Shown here one piece after another: positions 62,401 to 63,284 of a stretch of 64,000 nucleotides of DNA (position 1 is the first letter of the stretch; each line of letters opens with the position of its first letter). The DNA is from Siphonodentalium dalli (Eukaryota; Mollusca; Scaphopoda; Gadilida; Siphonodentaliidae). The position numbers were made by a program, and so were the translations under genes. The stretch is from contig CP136061.1 in NCBI GenBank assembly GCA_032622095.1, positions 20,772,991 through 20,836,990 on the forward strand, given 5' to 3'. A model generated the notes under the pieces. It searched no databases, was not told the origin of the DNA, and was given only the letters and a program-made list of their open reading frames with translations.

Positions 62401-63231
62401 GTAACTCTGGAAAAAATGGGCGGACGAAACCGCAGTTATAGGGAAATCTTGTCCCCCCCCGGCTGGTCTATTAGCATACCAAAGATCAACTGAATTGAGT
62501 TAGCGAAACCAAAGTTATGAGTTGAAACGTTCGTACGGACAATTTTCTAAGTCCAAAAACGGGCGTAACTCTGGAAAAAATGGGCGGATGAAACCGCAGT
62601 TATGGGGAAATCTTGTCCCCCCGGCTGGTCTATTAGCATACCATAGATCAACTGAATTGAGTTAGCGAAACCAAAGTTATGAGTTGAAACGTTCGTACGG
62701 ACGGAAGGACGGACGGAAGGACGGACGGAAGGACGGACGGAAGGACGGACGGACGGAGGGCTCCACTATATACCCCCAAATCTCCATCGGAGATCGGGGG
62801 CATAATAATTGTGGGACATAATTGTTTACCTGTCGACAATAGAGTCATCTTCTTGCAATGAGGTTATGAAGATCGGAGGTGGTTTGCCAGCTTTCTCGTT
62901 GAAATTAGCAAACTCAAACTGTACTAATCGCAGATAGAGATGATATTCTGTAAATTTCATCTCAACAGCCTGCTTTCTATAAATCTGTGGAGACATGTAT
63001 AGATGTAAATTTGTTGACAATAATAAACTTTGAAAAATGTTTAGAGAGTCTACATGAGTGAAACTGGAAATTAAATATTTTAAATGAAAATAGGATAGAT
63101 TGTATATTTTCTTATATCTTATATTAAAATACATTAATTTCTTCAATTAATACACCAGAGTAAATACTAACTTTTGACAGAATTTCTGTTTCCCAGGATG
63201 CATCAATCATTCTTTGTCGAAGAGTTAGACC
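17293..63231 (-). CDS. large coiled-coil protein gene, 28 exons, 5' end outside window
   Basis: The exons listed separately join into one uninterrupted frame of 1281 codons plus stop; each junction agrees in phase, and all introns are GT-AG except one GC-AG. The front third (exons 1-8) is mixed helical sequence, with residues such as GLESFQVVLKSQIAH and YNSRIAQYSMRGQIIYYH. The middle (exons 9-15) contains RRPRRILSEDGRYVLNIWF and REIQKHISGMLDSAS. The rear half (exons 16-25) is a long charged coiled coil, followed by a Ser/Pro/Arg tail (exons 26-28) ending GESRK. I see no signal peptide, membrane span or enzyme motif in this part. The overall plan and length suggest a CCDC162-type protein, an uncharacterised family linked to ciliated tissues; this is from memory and unproven. 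Exons are 60-281 nt and introns are swollen by transposons. The start codon and promoter lie beyond 64000. Confidence 0.9.
17525..17740. mobile_element. TTAA MITE type II, degenerate
   Basis: Two hairpin cassettes (CTCCCATAAGGAG and CCCTATGGGAG tips) and the end GGAAGCTCCACTCATGGAAG, but the left terminus is lost and the right TTAA has decayed to CTAA. Confidence 0.7.
17770..18642. mobile_element. hAT-type non-autonomous element, 873 bp
   Basis: Perfect 12-bp inverted ends CAGGGACCAGCC / GGCTGGTCCCTG and an 8-bp duplication TCATTGCT at 17762-17769 and 18643-18650. Subterminal iterons are GGGCGAAGTG-type words at both ends (ATTTTCAGGGCGA, AAATAAGGCGAAG). No transposase frame. Confidence 0.9.
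19085..21315 (-). mobile_element. 5'-truncated jockey/CR1-type LINE
   Basis: Minus-strand element. It consists of a decayed upstream stretch (20781-21310, where the conserved frame around GVAPRKVDGEV and FWSFIKHQKSE can still be followed through frameshifts and stops), an open RT frame, and a short 3' tail ending near ACCAAGTAGATGTAGA. The endonuclease domain is absent. The 3' border and target duplication are not clear. Confidence 0.8.
19254..20780 (-). CDS. LINE reverse transcriptase (508 codons)
   Basis: Non-LTR reverse transcriptase, the enzyme that copies LINE RNA into the genome. The fingers begin PNKAYGIDQISPRFLKE (about residue 20). The palm motif VMDFFKAFD (151-159) has the first catalytic Asp at 153, GVPQGSVLGPCLF follows at about 209, and LFADDIVVY carries the catalytic Asp pair at 241-242. 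A thumb region follows with KYLGVTISNDLSW and VRPQLEYCSSIWDP, and the C terminus has FLPRTIINWNKLRRD, a typical end of jockey/CR1-superclade proteins. The usual S of the FSKAF motif is F here. The first Met is internal: homologous sequence continues upstream with stops, so this is the open remainder of a broken ORF2. It lies in host intron 27 in the host's own orientation. Confidence 0.9.
   Translation of the reverse strand: MPDVEITTNGVCAALSRLKPNKAYGIDQISPRFLKEVRDEISAIIADLFQSSFNSGTVPSDWKVAIVSPIFKKGSKSKPENYRPISLTCILSKTLEHIIVSNIMSHLNEKQLLHQNQHGFRPKLSCETQLITFMNDIFENMTEWTQTDVVVMDFFKAFDKVDHSRLLLKMRRLGINTSVTNWIAAFLSHRTQKVQVNGKESKFLPVLSGVPQGSVLGPCLFLIYINDLPTNLSCQARLFADDIVVYCAISSKNDCTILQNDLHKLENWEKEWLMSFNPSKCEIIRIAHKENPILHDYTLHNQLLKSTETTKYLGVTISNDLSWKTHITTITNKANATLRFLRRNVRTKNYKTKALAYKTYVRPQLEYCSSIWDPWQQYLSEKVEIVQRRAAHYTLNRYNYGSDDRDSITDLLHTLNWQTLQQRRIFSSLVMLYKIRHQDVDISLPFVPTRGHKFLRTAKADRNYLEAFFLPRTIINWNKLRRDIFLNCHNTDSFKSELTKHMFPTSHL
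21745..21941 (-). CDS. host gene exon 27
   Basis: Acceptor CTTAAAG before 21941, donor ACT|GTGAGT at 21745. Enters with two bases completing Ser from exon 26 and leaves in phase 0. Encodes the Arg/Ser/Thr-rich stretch TGRTRSRSATTRSVV, then GVWPPPVNWPANRSLTPG. A MITE begins only 25 bp upstream of its acceptor. Confidence 0.9.
21967..22387. mobile_element. MITE-A, complete copy (421 bp)
   Basis: Type copy of the family. Flanked by the 9-bp duplication TACCTCAAT at 21958-21966 and 22388-22396, with inverted ends AAGCCTTGAAATAGTG / CATTATTTCAAGACTTG. Two palindromic hairpins (about 21995-22088 and 22265-22360), each pairing CAGAGGGTGAATTTAGTGAT with its complement, flank a middle segment containing CTATATCACCTAATTTGCAG. 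A 9-bp duplication suggests Mutator-like mobilisation; no transposase seen. Confidence 0.85.
22397..22913. other. intron 26 sequence, nothing recognised
   Basis: AT-rich intron between MITE-A and exon 26. Confidence 0.5.
22914..22977 (-). CDS. host gene exon 26
   Basis: Acceptor before 22977 (CAG|GTATATG), donor CCAA|GTAAGT. 64 nt, phase 0 in and phase 1 out. Encodes VYDYETCLTKSQSALSLPVTP. Confidence 0.88.
23130..23690 (+). mobile_element. non-autonomous Helitron, third copy
   Basis: Flanking A, start TCTACTATATATTTTGAG, CGAAAACGGCTCGACCGATT, and a 3' end with the perfect hairpin CCGCC-AGA-GGCGG, eight bases and CTAG at 23687-23690 followed by T. Same family as 11813-13192 by both ends. No coding capacity. 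Confidence 0.85.
23925..24113 (-). CDS. host gene exon 25
   Basis: Phase 0 both sides, 63 codons starting VDELEEKEGKLKTVLHDQDR and ending FNRVDELQVQ. Strongly charged heptad-like coiled coil. Donor CAG|GTTAGT. Confidence 0.92.
24211..24611. mobile_element. TTAA MITE type I, complete
   Basis: TTAA at both borders, ends TTAACCCTTTACCCAACAGA and TTTTGTTGGGTAAAGGGTTA. Opposite orientation to 13801-14177. Two hairpin cassettes around an A/T spacer (24240-24312 and 24390-24462). Confidence 0.85.
24859..25094. mobile_element. TTAA MITE type III with a single hairpin cassette
   Basis: TTAA-bordered with inverted ends TTAACCCTTTGAGTGCCAG / CTGGCACTCAAAGGGTTAA, different from types I and II, followed by GTCGATTTTTGT / GATGAAATCGGCC. 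One full hairpin cassette (24907-24979), then an oligo-T tract and AATTTTAATAATTTA spacer. Confidence 0.85.
25425..25515 (+). repeat. pearl/CvA-like 3' end
   Basis: Short fragment with GACGGACAGACGGACCGAGG, then TCCACTATACCAACCAGGGG and GTATAATAAT, the kind of tail that closes the tandem-core elements at 27360, 58620 and 62175. The tandem core is missing. Confidence 0.55.
25536..25631 (-). CDS. host gene exon 24
   Basis: 96 nt, phase 0 both sides, LKIKLEKEHEFLQEERSRRH to QQNLDKL. Coiled coil. Acceptor TTGCAG, donor CTG|GTATGT. Confidence 0.92.
25947..26419. mobile_element. TTAA MITE type I, slightly decayed
   Basis: Left border TTAATACTTTACCCAACAGA, right border GTTGGGTAAAGGGTTCA. Two hairpin cassettes (25979-26052 and 26192-26265) around a spacer in which an AAAATTGTTAAAGAATGTAA unit is repeated. 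Confidence 0.8.
26513..26683 (-). CDS. host gene exon 23
   Basis: 171 nt, phase 0 both sides, IGELRKHADNSKKEYLDVRM to LKKHLEKE. Coiled coil. Acceptor CTAG, donor GAG|GTTTGT. Confidence 0.92.
26810..26962. mobile_element. TTAA MITE type II, truncated
   Basis: Starts TTAACCCTTCCATGACAGGA with GCTTCCTGAAATTTTGCG and one shortened hairpin, then breaks off in the second arm near GTATTCTCTTACAC, 60 bp from the donor of exon 22. Confidence 0.75.
27023..27171 (-). CDS. host gene exon 22
   Basis: 149 nt; enters with two bases completing Asp, leaves in phase 0. EMHLKRSISTSNQLRALQ to NMNFMKT. Acceptor TTTTCAG, donor ACA|GTGAGT. Part of the exon end (CATGAACTTCATGAA) recurs just inside the intron. Confidence 0.9.
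27360..28045 (+). repeat. pearl/CvA-like element with about 150-bp tandem core
   Basis: Starts near AAGAGGTTGCACTGGCGGTG and TGACATACCCCC, then about four units sharing ACAAACAAAGATGAATAACT, TTGAACACTC, GCCCTCATAGTAGT and GAGATATCTGC, then GGACAGCCGGACGGATAAAT, CAGTATACTCCCC and the hairpin ATTCTCGAGAGT. The same start and end words occur at 63285-63575. Confidence 0.75.
28534..28634 (-). CDS. host gene exon 21
   Basis: 101 nt, phase 2 in and phase 1 out, DELHDDVYEKINETRREAMM to KHTGDP. Acceptor TTGTAG, donor CCTG|GTAAAT. Confidence 0.9.
28715..29170. mobile_element. MITE-A copy, both hairpins
   Basis: Starts AAGCCTGGATATAGTGTGTC and ends ATACTATATCTAGGCTTG. Both hairpins present, the second shortened (GAATTTGGTGAGGCTGCCCA then GTGCAGTAAATGTCAGCC). 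No clear target duplication. Confidence 0.75.
29565..30020. repeat. 20-bp minisatellite (GTGCCTGAGTGACGAGGGAG)
   Basis: About 22 units with variants (GATGAGGGAG, GAGAGATGA) in intron 20. The minus-strand open frames of 150-160 codons across it are repeat artefacts. Confidence 0.95.
30129..30285 (-). CDS. host gene exon 20
   Basis: 157 nt; enters with two bases completing Glu, leaves with AG completing Arg. ITALRAKVAEMREFSLTQER to LKTKLDVF. Coiled coil. Acceptor CAACAG, donor TTCAG|GTTTGT. Confidence 0.92.
30398..32058 (+). mobile_element. hAT element, internally deleted (1661 bp)
   Basis: 8-bp duplication CCCGCAGA at 30390-30397 and 32059-32066; inverted ends CAGTGTTCACGCTG / CAGCGTGAACACTG. 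Both ends contain iterated ATTTGGCTAAA motifs, the same design as the MITE at 5274-5759 (ATTTGGCAAAA). Keeps the start of a transposase gene (see 30977-31348) but no catalytic core. Confidence 0.88.
30977..31348 (+). pseudogene. hAT transposase, N-terminal DNA-binding part
   Basis: Met-initiated frame of 123 codons inside the hAT element. Begins basic (NKRKL) with a KKLTDFFGQ motif at residues 19-27; the later part RAFRDVWTMNRPWLTYD, then MFCSVCI, looks like the first half of a BED/TTF-type zinc finger. After the stop at 31346-31348 the same frame continues with CTTLKLHVIKLHE, supplying the histidine half, and then meets a good donor (AAAG|GTAAGC at about 31428). So a stop splits the finger, and the RNase-H-like catalytic domain is absent. 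Known hAT proteins have this order (basic N terminus, BED finger, catalytic core), so this is a decayed first exon. Confidence 0.65.
32347..32446 (-). CDS. host gene exon 19
   Basis: 100 nt, phase 0 in and phase 1 out, EIKQLKDQLKAAQNNIQVEV to QAHDMLM. Coiled coil. Acceptor TTAAAG, donor ATGG|GTAAGT. Confidence 0.92.
32570..32790 (+). repeat. degenerate pearl-type core unit
   Basis: Shares GCAAAATA, GTAATT(C)CAACAAAGG and CAAATTCGAACTTGACC with the element at 49390-49790. A single unit in intron 18. Confidence 0.5.
32875..32938 (-). CDS. host gene exon 18
   Basis: 64 nt; enters with one base completing Ser, leaves in phase 0. YTMFYENLLRVSHQQSYQKQ. Acceptor TTTGCAG, donor CAG|GTACTA. Confidence 0.9.
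33277..33455 (-). CDS. host gene exon 17
   Basis: 179 nt, phase 0 in and phase 2 out, VMKESFTISRPHIAETFIDN to AKERLSYE. Acceptor ATACAG, donor GAAAG|GTAATC. Confidence 0.92.
33839..33976 (-). CDS. host gene exon 16
   Basis: 138 nt, phase 0 both sides, LFRLLESFECHMINELRKKV to TDLWKKS. Donor TCG|GTGAGT. Its acceptor (TTATTTTTCTAG, reading the coding strand) together with the first exon bases is repeated ten times upstream as a 25-bp array. Confidence 0.92.
33962..34226 (-). repeat. 25-bp array duplicating the exon 16 acceptor, 10 copies
   Basis: Unit on the plus strand: AGAGTCTGAACAGCTAGAAA followed by AATAA. On the coding strand each unit is a pyrimidine tract, TAG and the first 12 bases of exon 16. 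Ten copies, with one disturbed junction (AGAGTCAATAAAGAGTC near 34066). The copy touching the exon is the one that fits the reading frame. Confidence 0.97.
34396..35742 (+). repeat. 29-bp minisatellite, about 45 copies
   Basis: Unit AAGGTTACAAGGTCCTACAT plus CATCCAATG. Variants at a few positions (A/G in TTAC(A/G)AGG, T/C in TCC(T/C)AC), and three later units extended by 14 bp containing CATTATGAATG. In intron 15. No spacers, so not CRISPR-like. Confidence 0.97.
35752..35870. mobile_element. MITE-A copy, one hairpin
   Basis: GGACATTTGCAGTATGAGGT to CTCATTCTGCAAATGTCCGG with a shortened loop. It directly follows the minisatellite. Confidence 0.7.
36047..36197 (-). CDS. host gene exon 15
   Basis: 151 nt; enters with one base completing Cys, leaves in phase 0. 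KVYRAEILLPVLQSVARRLG to SEIEVRAKQ. Acceptor ATTTCAG, donor CAG|GTGAGT. Confidence 0.92.
36283..37677. mobile_element. TIR element, uninterrupted copy (about 1.4 kb)
   Basis: Inverted ends CGTAAATTTCCGTGTATAAG / TTATACACCGAAATTTACGG with subterminal AAGTCGCAT, AAGACGCACC and AAGGCGCACC words. The interior is closely similar to the flanks of the copia element at 50682-56140 (for example GGATTAAATGTT then CAGCATAAAATAATG). No known transposase; the frame at 37051-37404 matches nothing I recognise. Family uncertain, perhaps Tc/mariner-pogo-like by its ends. Confidence 0.7.
37715..38090. mobile_element. MITE-A variant copy with upstream repeat
   Basis: GAAGGGTACACAGGTTTTGA repeat, then GTTTCTCTATATCCCCAAAT and one full hairpin (CAGAATGAGGTCCCCAGAGG to CTGGGGACCTCATTCTAC). 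Arrangement like 15060-15845. Confidence 0.7.
38381..38839. mobile_element. TTAA-flanked foldback MITE, 459 bp
   Basis: Almost full-length inverted repeat: left TTAAAGGTACTCAGTCCGAT, right end the complement to GAGTACCTTTAA. The arms meet at ACTTGATTTTAG around a short loop near 38605-38628. TTAA at both borders. Related at the tip to 13312-13653 (TTAAAGG..TACTC). Confidence 0.85.
39075..39246 (-). CDS. host gene exon 14
   Basis: 172 nt; enters with two bases completing Val, leaves with TG completing Cys. ALQTRQISRTQQPIEAYNYL to SYTVYKEY. Donor TACTG|GTGAGT lies inside a 31-bp direct duplication; a second identical donor follows at 39044. Using the distal donor would give TGG TGA, an immediate stop, so the proximal one is the coding choice. 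Confidence 0.9.
39626..39878. mobile_element. MITE-A, internally deleted copy with 9-bp duplication
   Basis: Flanked by GTGCTGTTA at 39617-39625 and 39879-39887. Ends CAAGCCTTGAAATAGTG / CACTATTTCAAGGCTC. Both hairpins kept and separated only by TGAGATGTAAG. Confidence 0.88.
40265..40623. mobile_element. MITE-A copy ending at the exon 13 donor
   Basis: First hairpin GCAGAATAATGTCCCCAGAG to GTGGACCTCATTCTGC, middle segment, then the second hairpin runs out at CACACTCTGGGGG, about 10 bp from exon 13. Confidence 0.75.
40633..40805 (-). CDS. host gene exon 13
   Basis: 173 nt; phase 2 in, phase 1 out. HVANGEILGVSLLMEDVLQN to RLSSSTMDMR, with a Ser-rich PSRPGSSCSRLSSS stretch. Acceptor TTTGTAG, donor GAGAG|GTAAAT. 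Confidence 0.88.
41015..43078. mobile_element. hAT-type element, outer (carries a nested hAT)
   Basis: 8-bp duplication AGCATATT at 41007-41014 and 43079-43086. Inverted ends TAGTGTTGAAAC / GTTTCAACATTA, subterminal iterons (A)ATCGACTAGTCG at both ends. No transposase recognised. Contains a second hAT at 41744-42940. Confidence 0.88.
41744..42940. mobile_element. hAT-type element, inner (1197 bp)
   Basis: 8-bp duplication ATGGCCGT at 41736-41743 and 42941-42948; inverted ends CAGGGTTGGGG / CCCCAACCCTG; many TAATCGATTACGATTAC iterons in both subterminal regions. No coding frame. Confidence 0.93.
43504..43593 (-). CDS. host gene exon 12
   Basis: 90 nt; phase 2 in, phase 2 out. NGPYQLTFYQSHQIEYYIQL to GLRDVD. 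Acceptor TTTCAG, donor GATAG|GTAAAT. Confidence 0.9.
43905..44060 (+). repeat. about 62-bp unit, 2.5 copies
   Basis: Units of CTACGATGACCTTTAACTAT, ATTTATCGGGA(A/G)CTACA and ACTCATCCAATGCA in intron 11. Confidence 0.85.
44500..44625 (+). repeat. short repeat, three copies
   Basis: Units with CATACTTTATAACCAACCTA, ATTATTATG and TACATCAC in intron 11. Confidence 0.8.
44640..44926. mobile_element. TTAA MITE type II
   Basis: Left border decayed to CTAACCTTTCATCATGGGAG; right end GGAAGCTCCAGTCATTGAAG with TTAA. Cassettes have (C)TCCCATGGGGAG and CTCCCTATGGGAG tips, and one extra partial arm near 44800. Confidence 0.8.
44953..45104 (-). CDS. host gene exon 11
   Basis: 152 nt, phase 0 in and phase 2 out, SLVNNLHTALPAVSNIQRPG to PYRSFIG. 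Acceptor TTTGCAG, donor GGAAG|GTACG. A type II MITE ends 27 bp from its donor. Confidence 0.9.
45287..45578. mobile_element. TTAA MITE type I, left end missing
   Basis: Starts within ACCGGCTCCTTGACCACATT, has two hairpin cassettes (45330-45402, 45479-45552) and ends CTGTTGGGTAAAGGGTTAA. Confidence 0.82.
45579..46190. other. intron 10 sequence, nothing recognised
   Basis: AT-rich, no element ends or frames of note. Confidence 0.5.
46191..46452. mobile_element. TTAA MITE type II, complete
   Basis: TTAA at 46191-46194 and 46449-46452. Left TTAACCCTGCCATGACTGGA, right GCTCCCAACATCAAAGGG, with the internal ATTAAAGATCC landing motif read in reverse. Two cassettes. Confidence 0.85.
46482..46660 (-). 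CDS. host gene exon 10, GC donor
   Basis: 179 nt; enters with two bases completing Gly, leaves in phase 0. AELREIQKHISGMLDSASPE to LSTGNVDAFK. The donor reads AAG|GCAAGT, a GC-AG intron with otherwise perfect consensus; no in-frame GT lies nearby. A type II MITE ends 29 bp downstream of it. Confidence 0.88.
46671..47489. other. intron 9 sequence, nothing recognised
   Basis: AT-rich intron with no recognisable transposon ends. Confidence 0.5.
47490..47770 (-). CDS. host gene exon 9 (largest)
   Basis: 281 nt; phase 2 in, phase 1 out. ALKRRPRRILSEDGRYVLNI to ADWGGTEGV, with SALHDMLQYLCAHARLGSS in between. Acceptor TTTCAG, donor GTTG|GTAAGA. Confidence 0.92.
47905..48285. mobile_element. MITE-A copy, second hairpin cut
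   Basis: First hairpin GCAGAATGAGGTCCCCAGAG to CTGGGGACCTCATTCTGC, middle segment, then CAGAATGAGGTTCCCAGAGG breaks off after TTTAGTGATG. Confidence 0.75.
48286..48998. other. intron 8 sequence
   Basis: Contains ATTCGATTCGATA and TTCGAATTTCGATTCG words near 48770-48835, possibly a decayed DNA transposon, but I could not find paired ends. Confidence 0.4.
48999..49079 (-). CDS. host gene exon 8
   Basis: 81 nt; phase 2 in, phase 2 out. DTYFMLGEQNEKKTEDDTLD to EPDP. Acceptor ATTACAG, donor CCGAG|GTAAGT. Confidence 0.9.
49390..49790 (+). repeat. pearl/CvA-like element, two core units
   Basis: Two units of about 165 bp with AGGGCCATAACTCTG, GAACTTGA, CATACCAAAT, TTCAAT and AAAGTTAT(G/T)ATCTGGAAAC, then ATGGACAATAGATGGATGGC and CAATAACATAAT. 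Related in wording to the array at 62175-62810 (CGTAACTCTGGAAAAAATGG). Confidence 0.6.
49942..50064 (-). CDS. host gene exon 7
   Basis: 123 nt; phase 2 in, phase 2 out. KMVSLFCERYNSRIAQYSMR to LLDDFPNV. Acceptor TTTCAG, donor GTCAG|GTAATT. Confidence 0.92.
51446..51514 (+). repeat. left LTR of the copia element
   Basis: 69 bp, TGTTAATGTACTTTCATTAT to TAGGTAACTAACA. Identical to 55469-55537. Very short for an LTR, leaving little room for a promoter and poly(A) site. Confidence 0.93.
51592..53862 (+). CDS. copia Gag-protease-integrase polyprotein part
   Basis: 756 codons. Gag-like region from residue 1 (EDSYMEWSTDIKIWQ) to about 200, an RG-rich stretch at 205-228, and a CCHC zinc knuckle with C252, C255, H260, C265. 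The aspartic protease has its active DSA at 308-310. The pre-integrase zinc finger has the H and C residues around 462-502. Integrase catalytic residues are D529, D585 and E621 (35 residues between the last two), with SDNGGEF and GIVERHN motifs. The frame ends at 53860 through a probable one-base change near 53840, just where the conserved end-of-integrase segment should continue; that segment appears in the other frame at the start of the next ORF. Host intron 6, opposite strand to the host gene. Confidence 0.93.
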   Translation: MAQQLKTPPVLEDEDSYMEWSTDIKIWQLYTELDKKKQGPALYLTLTGRSRDCVRDLTAEQIGSDDGVKNITQKLDSLYLKDVNTRAYIAFKEFYDYRRPSGVSVTDFIVKFEYLYHKLQQFEMKLPEGVQAFFLLNAVNVSEDNEKLARATIGELTYANMKEKIRKIFGDPGASEGGNVPSVKSEPVFAAEHVHQSTGYSRNMRSRGRGFYNGGRGRGGRGYYSGERSGANVGNKTYSSNPMDKDGKVLRCFNCDSTKHLSKSCPHPKERRSTNESTKEVHITLFNSKPDRAMSILVQETLGMAVLDSACTKTVTGEVWFDLFMDTLNDNEKEKVVTLPSSTNFRFGDGVEVTSRKIVKFPACIGGTNVTIEANVVSNEIPLLLSGASMRRAKMVLDFHSDVAEVFGNEVKLKCTTSGHYCLPITGFLLDNVDRTNSIILHTVDIKKQTRSEKLKKAVKLHRQFSHASKEKLCKLVKDSKDFDDEEFLEVIRECCDSCEVCEKFKRQPLRPVVGLPLADNFNQVVCMDLKEHIHNQSWILHLIDAATRYSAACLITTKHRDEIIRKIHQIWIPYFGCPKKFLSDNGGEFSNDCYREMNEKFNIETNTTAGESPFSNGIVERHNLILAETMKKTLEDVKCDPDIALSWALSAKNSLQNHGGFSPNQLVFGHNVNIPSVLTDKLPALESTTSSDIIRQNLQAMHKARENFIKAESSERIQRALRHNVRSYSDEHYINGDKVYYKRKASKDGKVQVLC
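53856..55265 (+). CDS. copia RT (truncated) and RNase H part
   Basis: 469 codons overlapping the previous frame by a few bases. Residues 1-26 finish the integrase tail (YYRVHPCQL), followed by an acidic Ser/Glu linker (about 55-95). The RT then starts abruptly at KLGATISSYDNALFLWH (about 134) and has the catalytic HVDDF at 163-167. The preceding fingers and palm, with the first catalytic Asp, are absent, so the enzyme cannot be active. RNase H of copia type follows, with YSDATY, SETLALSEA, YTDNASL and QLADCLTKR carrying its acidic residues. The linker-to-RT junction is in frame, so this is an internal deletion and not random decay. Confidence 0.9.
   Translation: MLGQDGQFVLVRHGGAYYRVHPCQLMKVKSERHDQVDKSVKSSKVDQEFASNSKVIQDCDDSDEEQRDVNEYSEDENESITSSEESSTGEVAPQNMIDHDIKNNSVKPKRNSCVKFKLDSSEKELNNMKQNDMKLGATISSYDNALFLWHNEDGTLKGILVSHVDDFAFCGDEQFHCNVIQKLEGIFKISMHVNGSFKYLGLNVFQTSKGISVNQEQYIPTIIPIQLERPHPSKTDELTQGEKKEMKRLSGQMLWVTSQTRPDFSFESCIISNMGKHPTIQMIDEANKALSKMKSTKADIKFPNLGKPELLKVITYSDATYASLKDGSSQGAFIVFLQGSNNMMVPMTWQSKKLNRVTKSPLASETLALSEAADAGFLVSSLAQEVFGLPSLPLVLCYTDNASLKDTLQTSKTVTDRRLRVDIARLREMVRENEIEVFWINGKKQLADCLTKRGASSKELLEVLQKSML
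55469..55537 (+). repeat. right LTR of the copia element
   Basis: Identical to 51446-51514 and followed by the target duplication CTCGG. Confidence 0.93.
56620..56695. mobile_element. MITE-A fragment
   Basis: One arm only: GGATAGCGTCATTAAATTCA, CCCTCAGGGAGCCTCATTCT, then TCTCAGGCCTGCC. Confidence 0.65.
56876..56973 (-). CDS. host gene exon 6
   Basis: 98 nt, phase 0 in and phase 2 out, MPCRDLVLNEFVNRKNQMGS to EEMEKLK. Acceptor TTTACAG, donor AAAAG|GTAATA. The donor region is repeated imperfectly just downstream (near 56835) and the intronic side of the acceptor recurs near 56530-56590. Confidence 0.88.
57200..57535. mobile_element. MITE-A copy
   Basis: Middle segment from CTTCTGGGAAGTATCTATAG, TTTCTATATCCCCTAATTTG, then one hairpin AGAATGAGGTTCCCAGAGAG to GTGGACCTCATTTTGCAA and ACACACTATTT. 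Confidence 0.75.
57600..57965. mobile_element. MITE-A copy, left hairpin partial
   Basis: Right arm of the first hairpin (ACCATCACCAAATTCACCCT, CTGGGGACCTCATTCTGC), middle segment in reverse, then a complete second hairpin ending CTCATTCTAAAAATGACATA and ACACACTATTTCAAGGTTTG. Confidence 0.78.
58045..58234 (-). CDS. host gene exon 5
   Basis: 190 nt; enters with one base completing Ser, leaves in phase 0 at ACT|GTAAAT. GRASPTESKSEKSSLTQMTG to GIPSNYYSTT, polar and probably disordered at its start. Acceptor CTACAG. Confidence 0.88.
58365..58450 (-). pseudogene. decayed duplicate of the start of exon 5
   Basis: About 80 bp matching the first part of exon 5 and its acceptor (GAGCTCTTCTCACACTTACT, TTCTGTTTGGCTAATTCTTC). 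The acceptor AG has become GG on the coding strand (CTACGG), so it should not be spliced in. Lies about 150 bp upstream of the real exon 5 acceptor. Confidence 0.75.
58620..59430 (+). repeat. pearl/CvA-like element, four 191-bp units
   Basis: Four nearly identical units (AGCTATATAGATGTTGCAAA, AACATGTTAGGAACAATATC, GGAGGAGTTGATTACACCAT, CCAAATTTTCTAAGTCGAAA), then a (CGGACGCA)n tract at 59330-59380 and the terminal hairpin CCTCCGACGGAAACGTCGGG. The minus-strand frames starting MEHFCLLDEIGYLHG in each unit are repeat artefacts. Confidence 0.85.
59899..60029 (-). CDS. host gene exon 4
   Basis: 131 nt, phase 0 in and phase 2 out, VLRPGGLESFQVVLKSQIAH to KKETEKK. Acceptor GCATCAG, donor AAGAG|GTAAAT. 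Confidence 0.92.
60479..60572 (-). CDS. host gene exon 3
   Basis: 94 nt; phase 2 in, phase 0 out. YTTSALYLAIHEIDESHVGR to SREGILQ. Both of its splice sites lie in local duplications: the donor motif (TTAATTACCTGGAGAATA on the plus strand) is repeated 89 bp away at 60389, and the acceptor plus first exon bases are repeated 46 bp upstream. Confidence 0.9.
60637..60887. mobile_element. TTAA MITE type II
   Basis: TTAA at 60637-60640 and 60884-60887; starts TTAACCCTTTTGTGACAGGA, ends GGAAGCTCCAGTCATCAAAG. The internal TTAA is mutated (GCATTGAAGATCC). Confidence 0.85.
60910..61170 (+). pseudogene. open frame remnant, 86 codons, unrecognised
   Basis: Open without an initial Met from 60910 to the stop at 61168-61170. 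Protein-like composition: LCIWHQRDAFAGIKFLTAAR, QGLSHENVEPIRKGRMNV, IIDHRCHDSVLNMIS. It lies between two TTAA MITEs, on the strand opposite the host gene, inside host intron 2. I do not recognise it. It could be the remnant of a transposon protein, a captured exon or chance. Confidence 0.3.
61291..61924. mobile_element. TTAA MITE type II interrupted by a type I MITE
   Basis: Starts TTAACCCTTTCATGAATGGA, ends GGAAGCTCCAGTCATGAAAG followed by TTAT. At its internal TTAA a type I element is inserted, after which AAGATCCTGTGCCAGTGC resumes. Own cassettes at 61712-61785 and 61808-61878. Confidence 0.85.
61326..61703. mobile_element. nested TTAA MITE type I, complete
   Basis: TTAA at 61326-61329 and 61700-61703. 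Ends TTAACCCTTTACCCAACAAA / TCTGTTGGGTAAAGGGTTAA. Two perfect hairpin cassettes (61476-61548, 61606-61678). Very similar to 13801-14177. Confidence 0.88.
62175..62810 (+). repeat. pearl/CvA-like element, three units plus CGGA tract
   Basis: Three units of about 165 bp (GAATTTTCTAAGTCCAAAAA, GGGCGTAACTCTGGAAAAAA, TGTCCCCCCGGCTGGTCTAT, GAGTTGAAACGTTCGTA), then (CGGACGGAAGGA)n at 62695-62757 and a terminal hairpin ATCTCCATCGGAGAT inside CCCCCA...GGGGGC, followed by ATAATAAT. Confidence 0.88.
62830..62984 (-). CDS. host gene exon 2
   Basis: 155 nt, phase 0 in and phase 2 out, IYRKQAVEMKFTEYHLYLRL to LQEDDSIVD. Acceptor TCCACAG, donor GACAG|GTAAAC. Confidence 0.92.
63172..63231 (-). CDS. host gene exon 1 of those visible
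   Basis: 60 nt, phase 0 both sides, GLTLRQRMIDASWETEILSK. Acceptor TTTACAG, donor AAA|GTTAGT. Having an acceptor, it is internal; earlier exons lie beyond the window. Confidence 0.85.
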
Positions 63232-63284
63232 CTGTAAAATTATAAACAACTGATTAACATGACAAATAAGTAATCATCTCAGGG

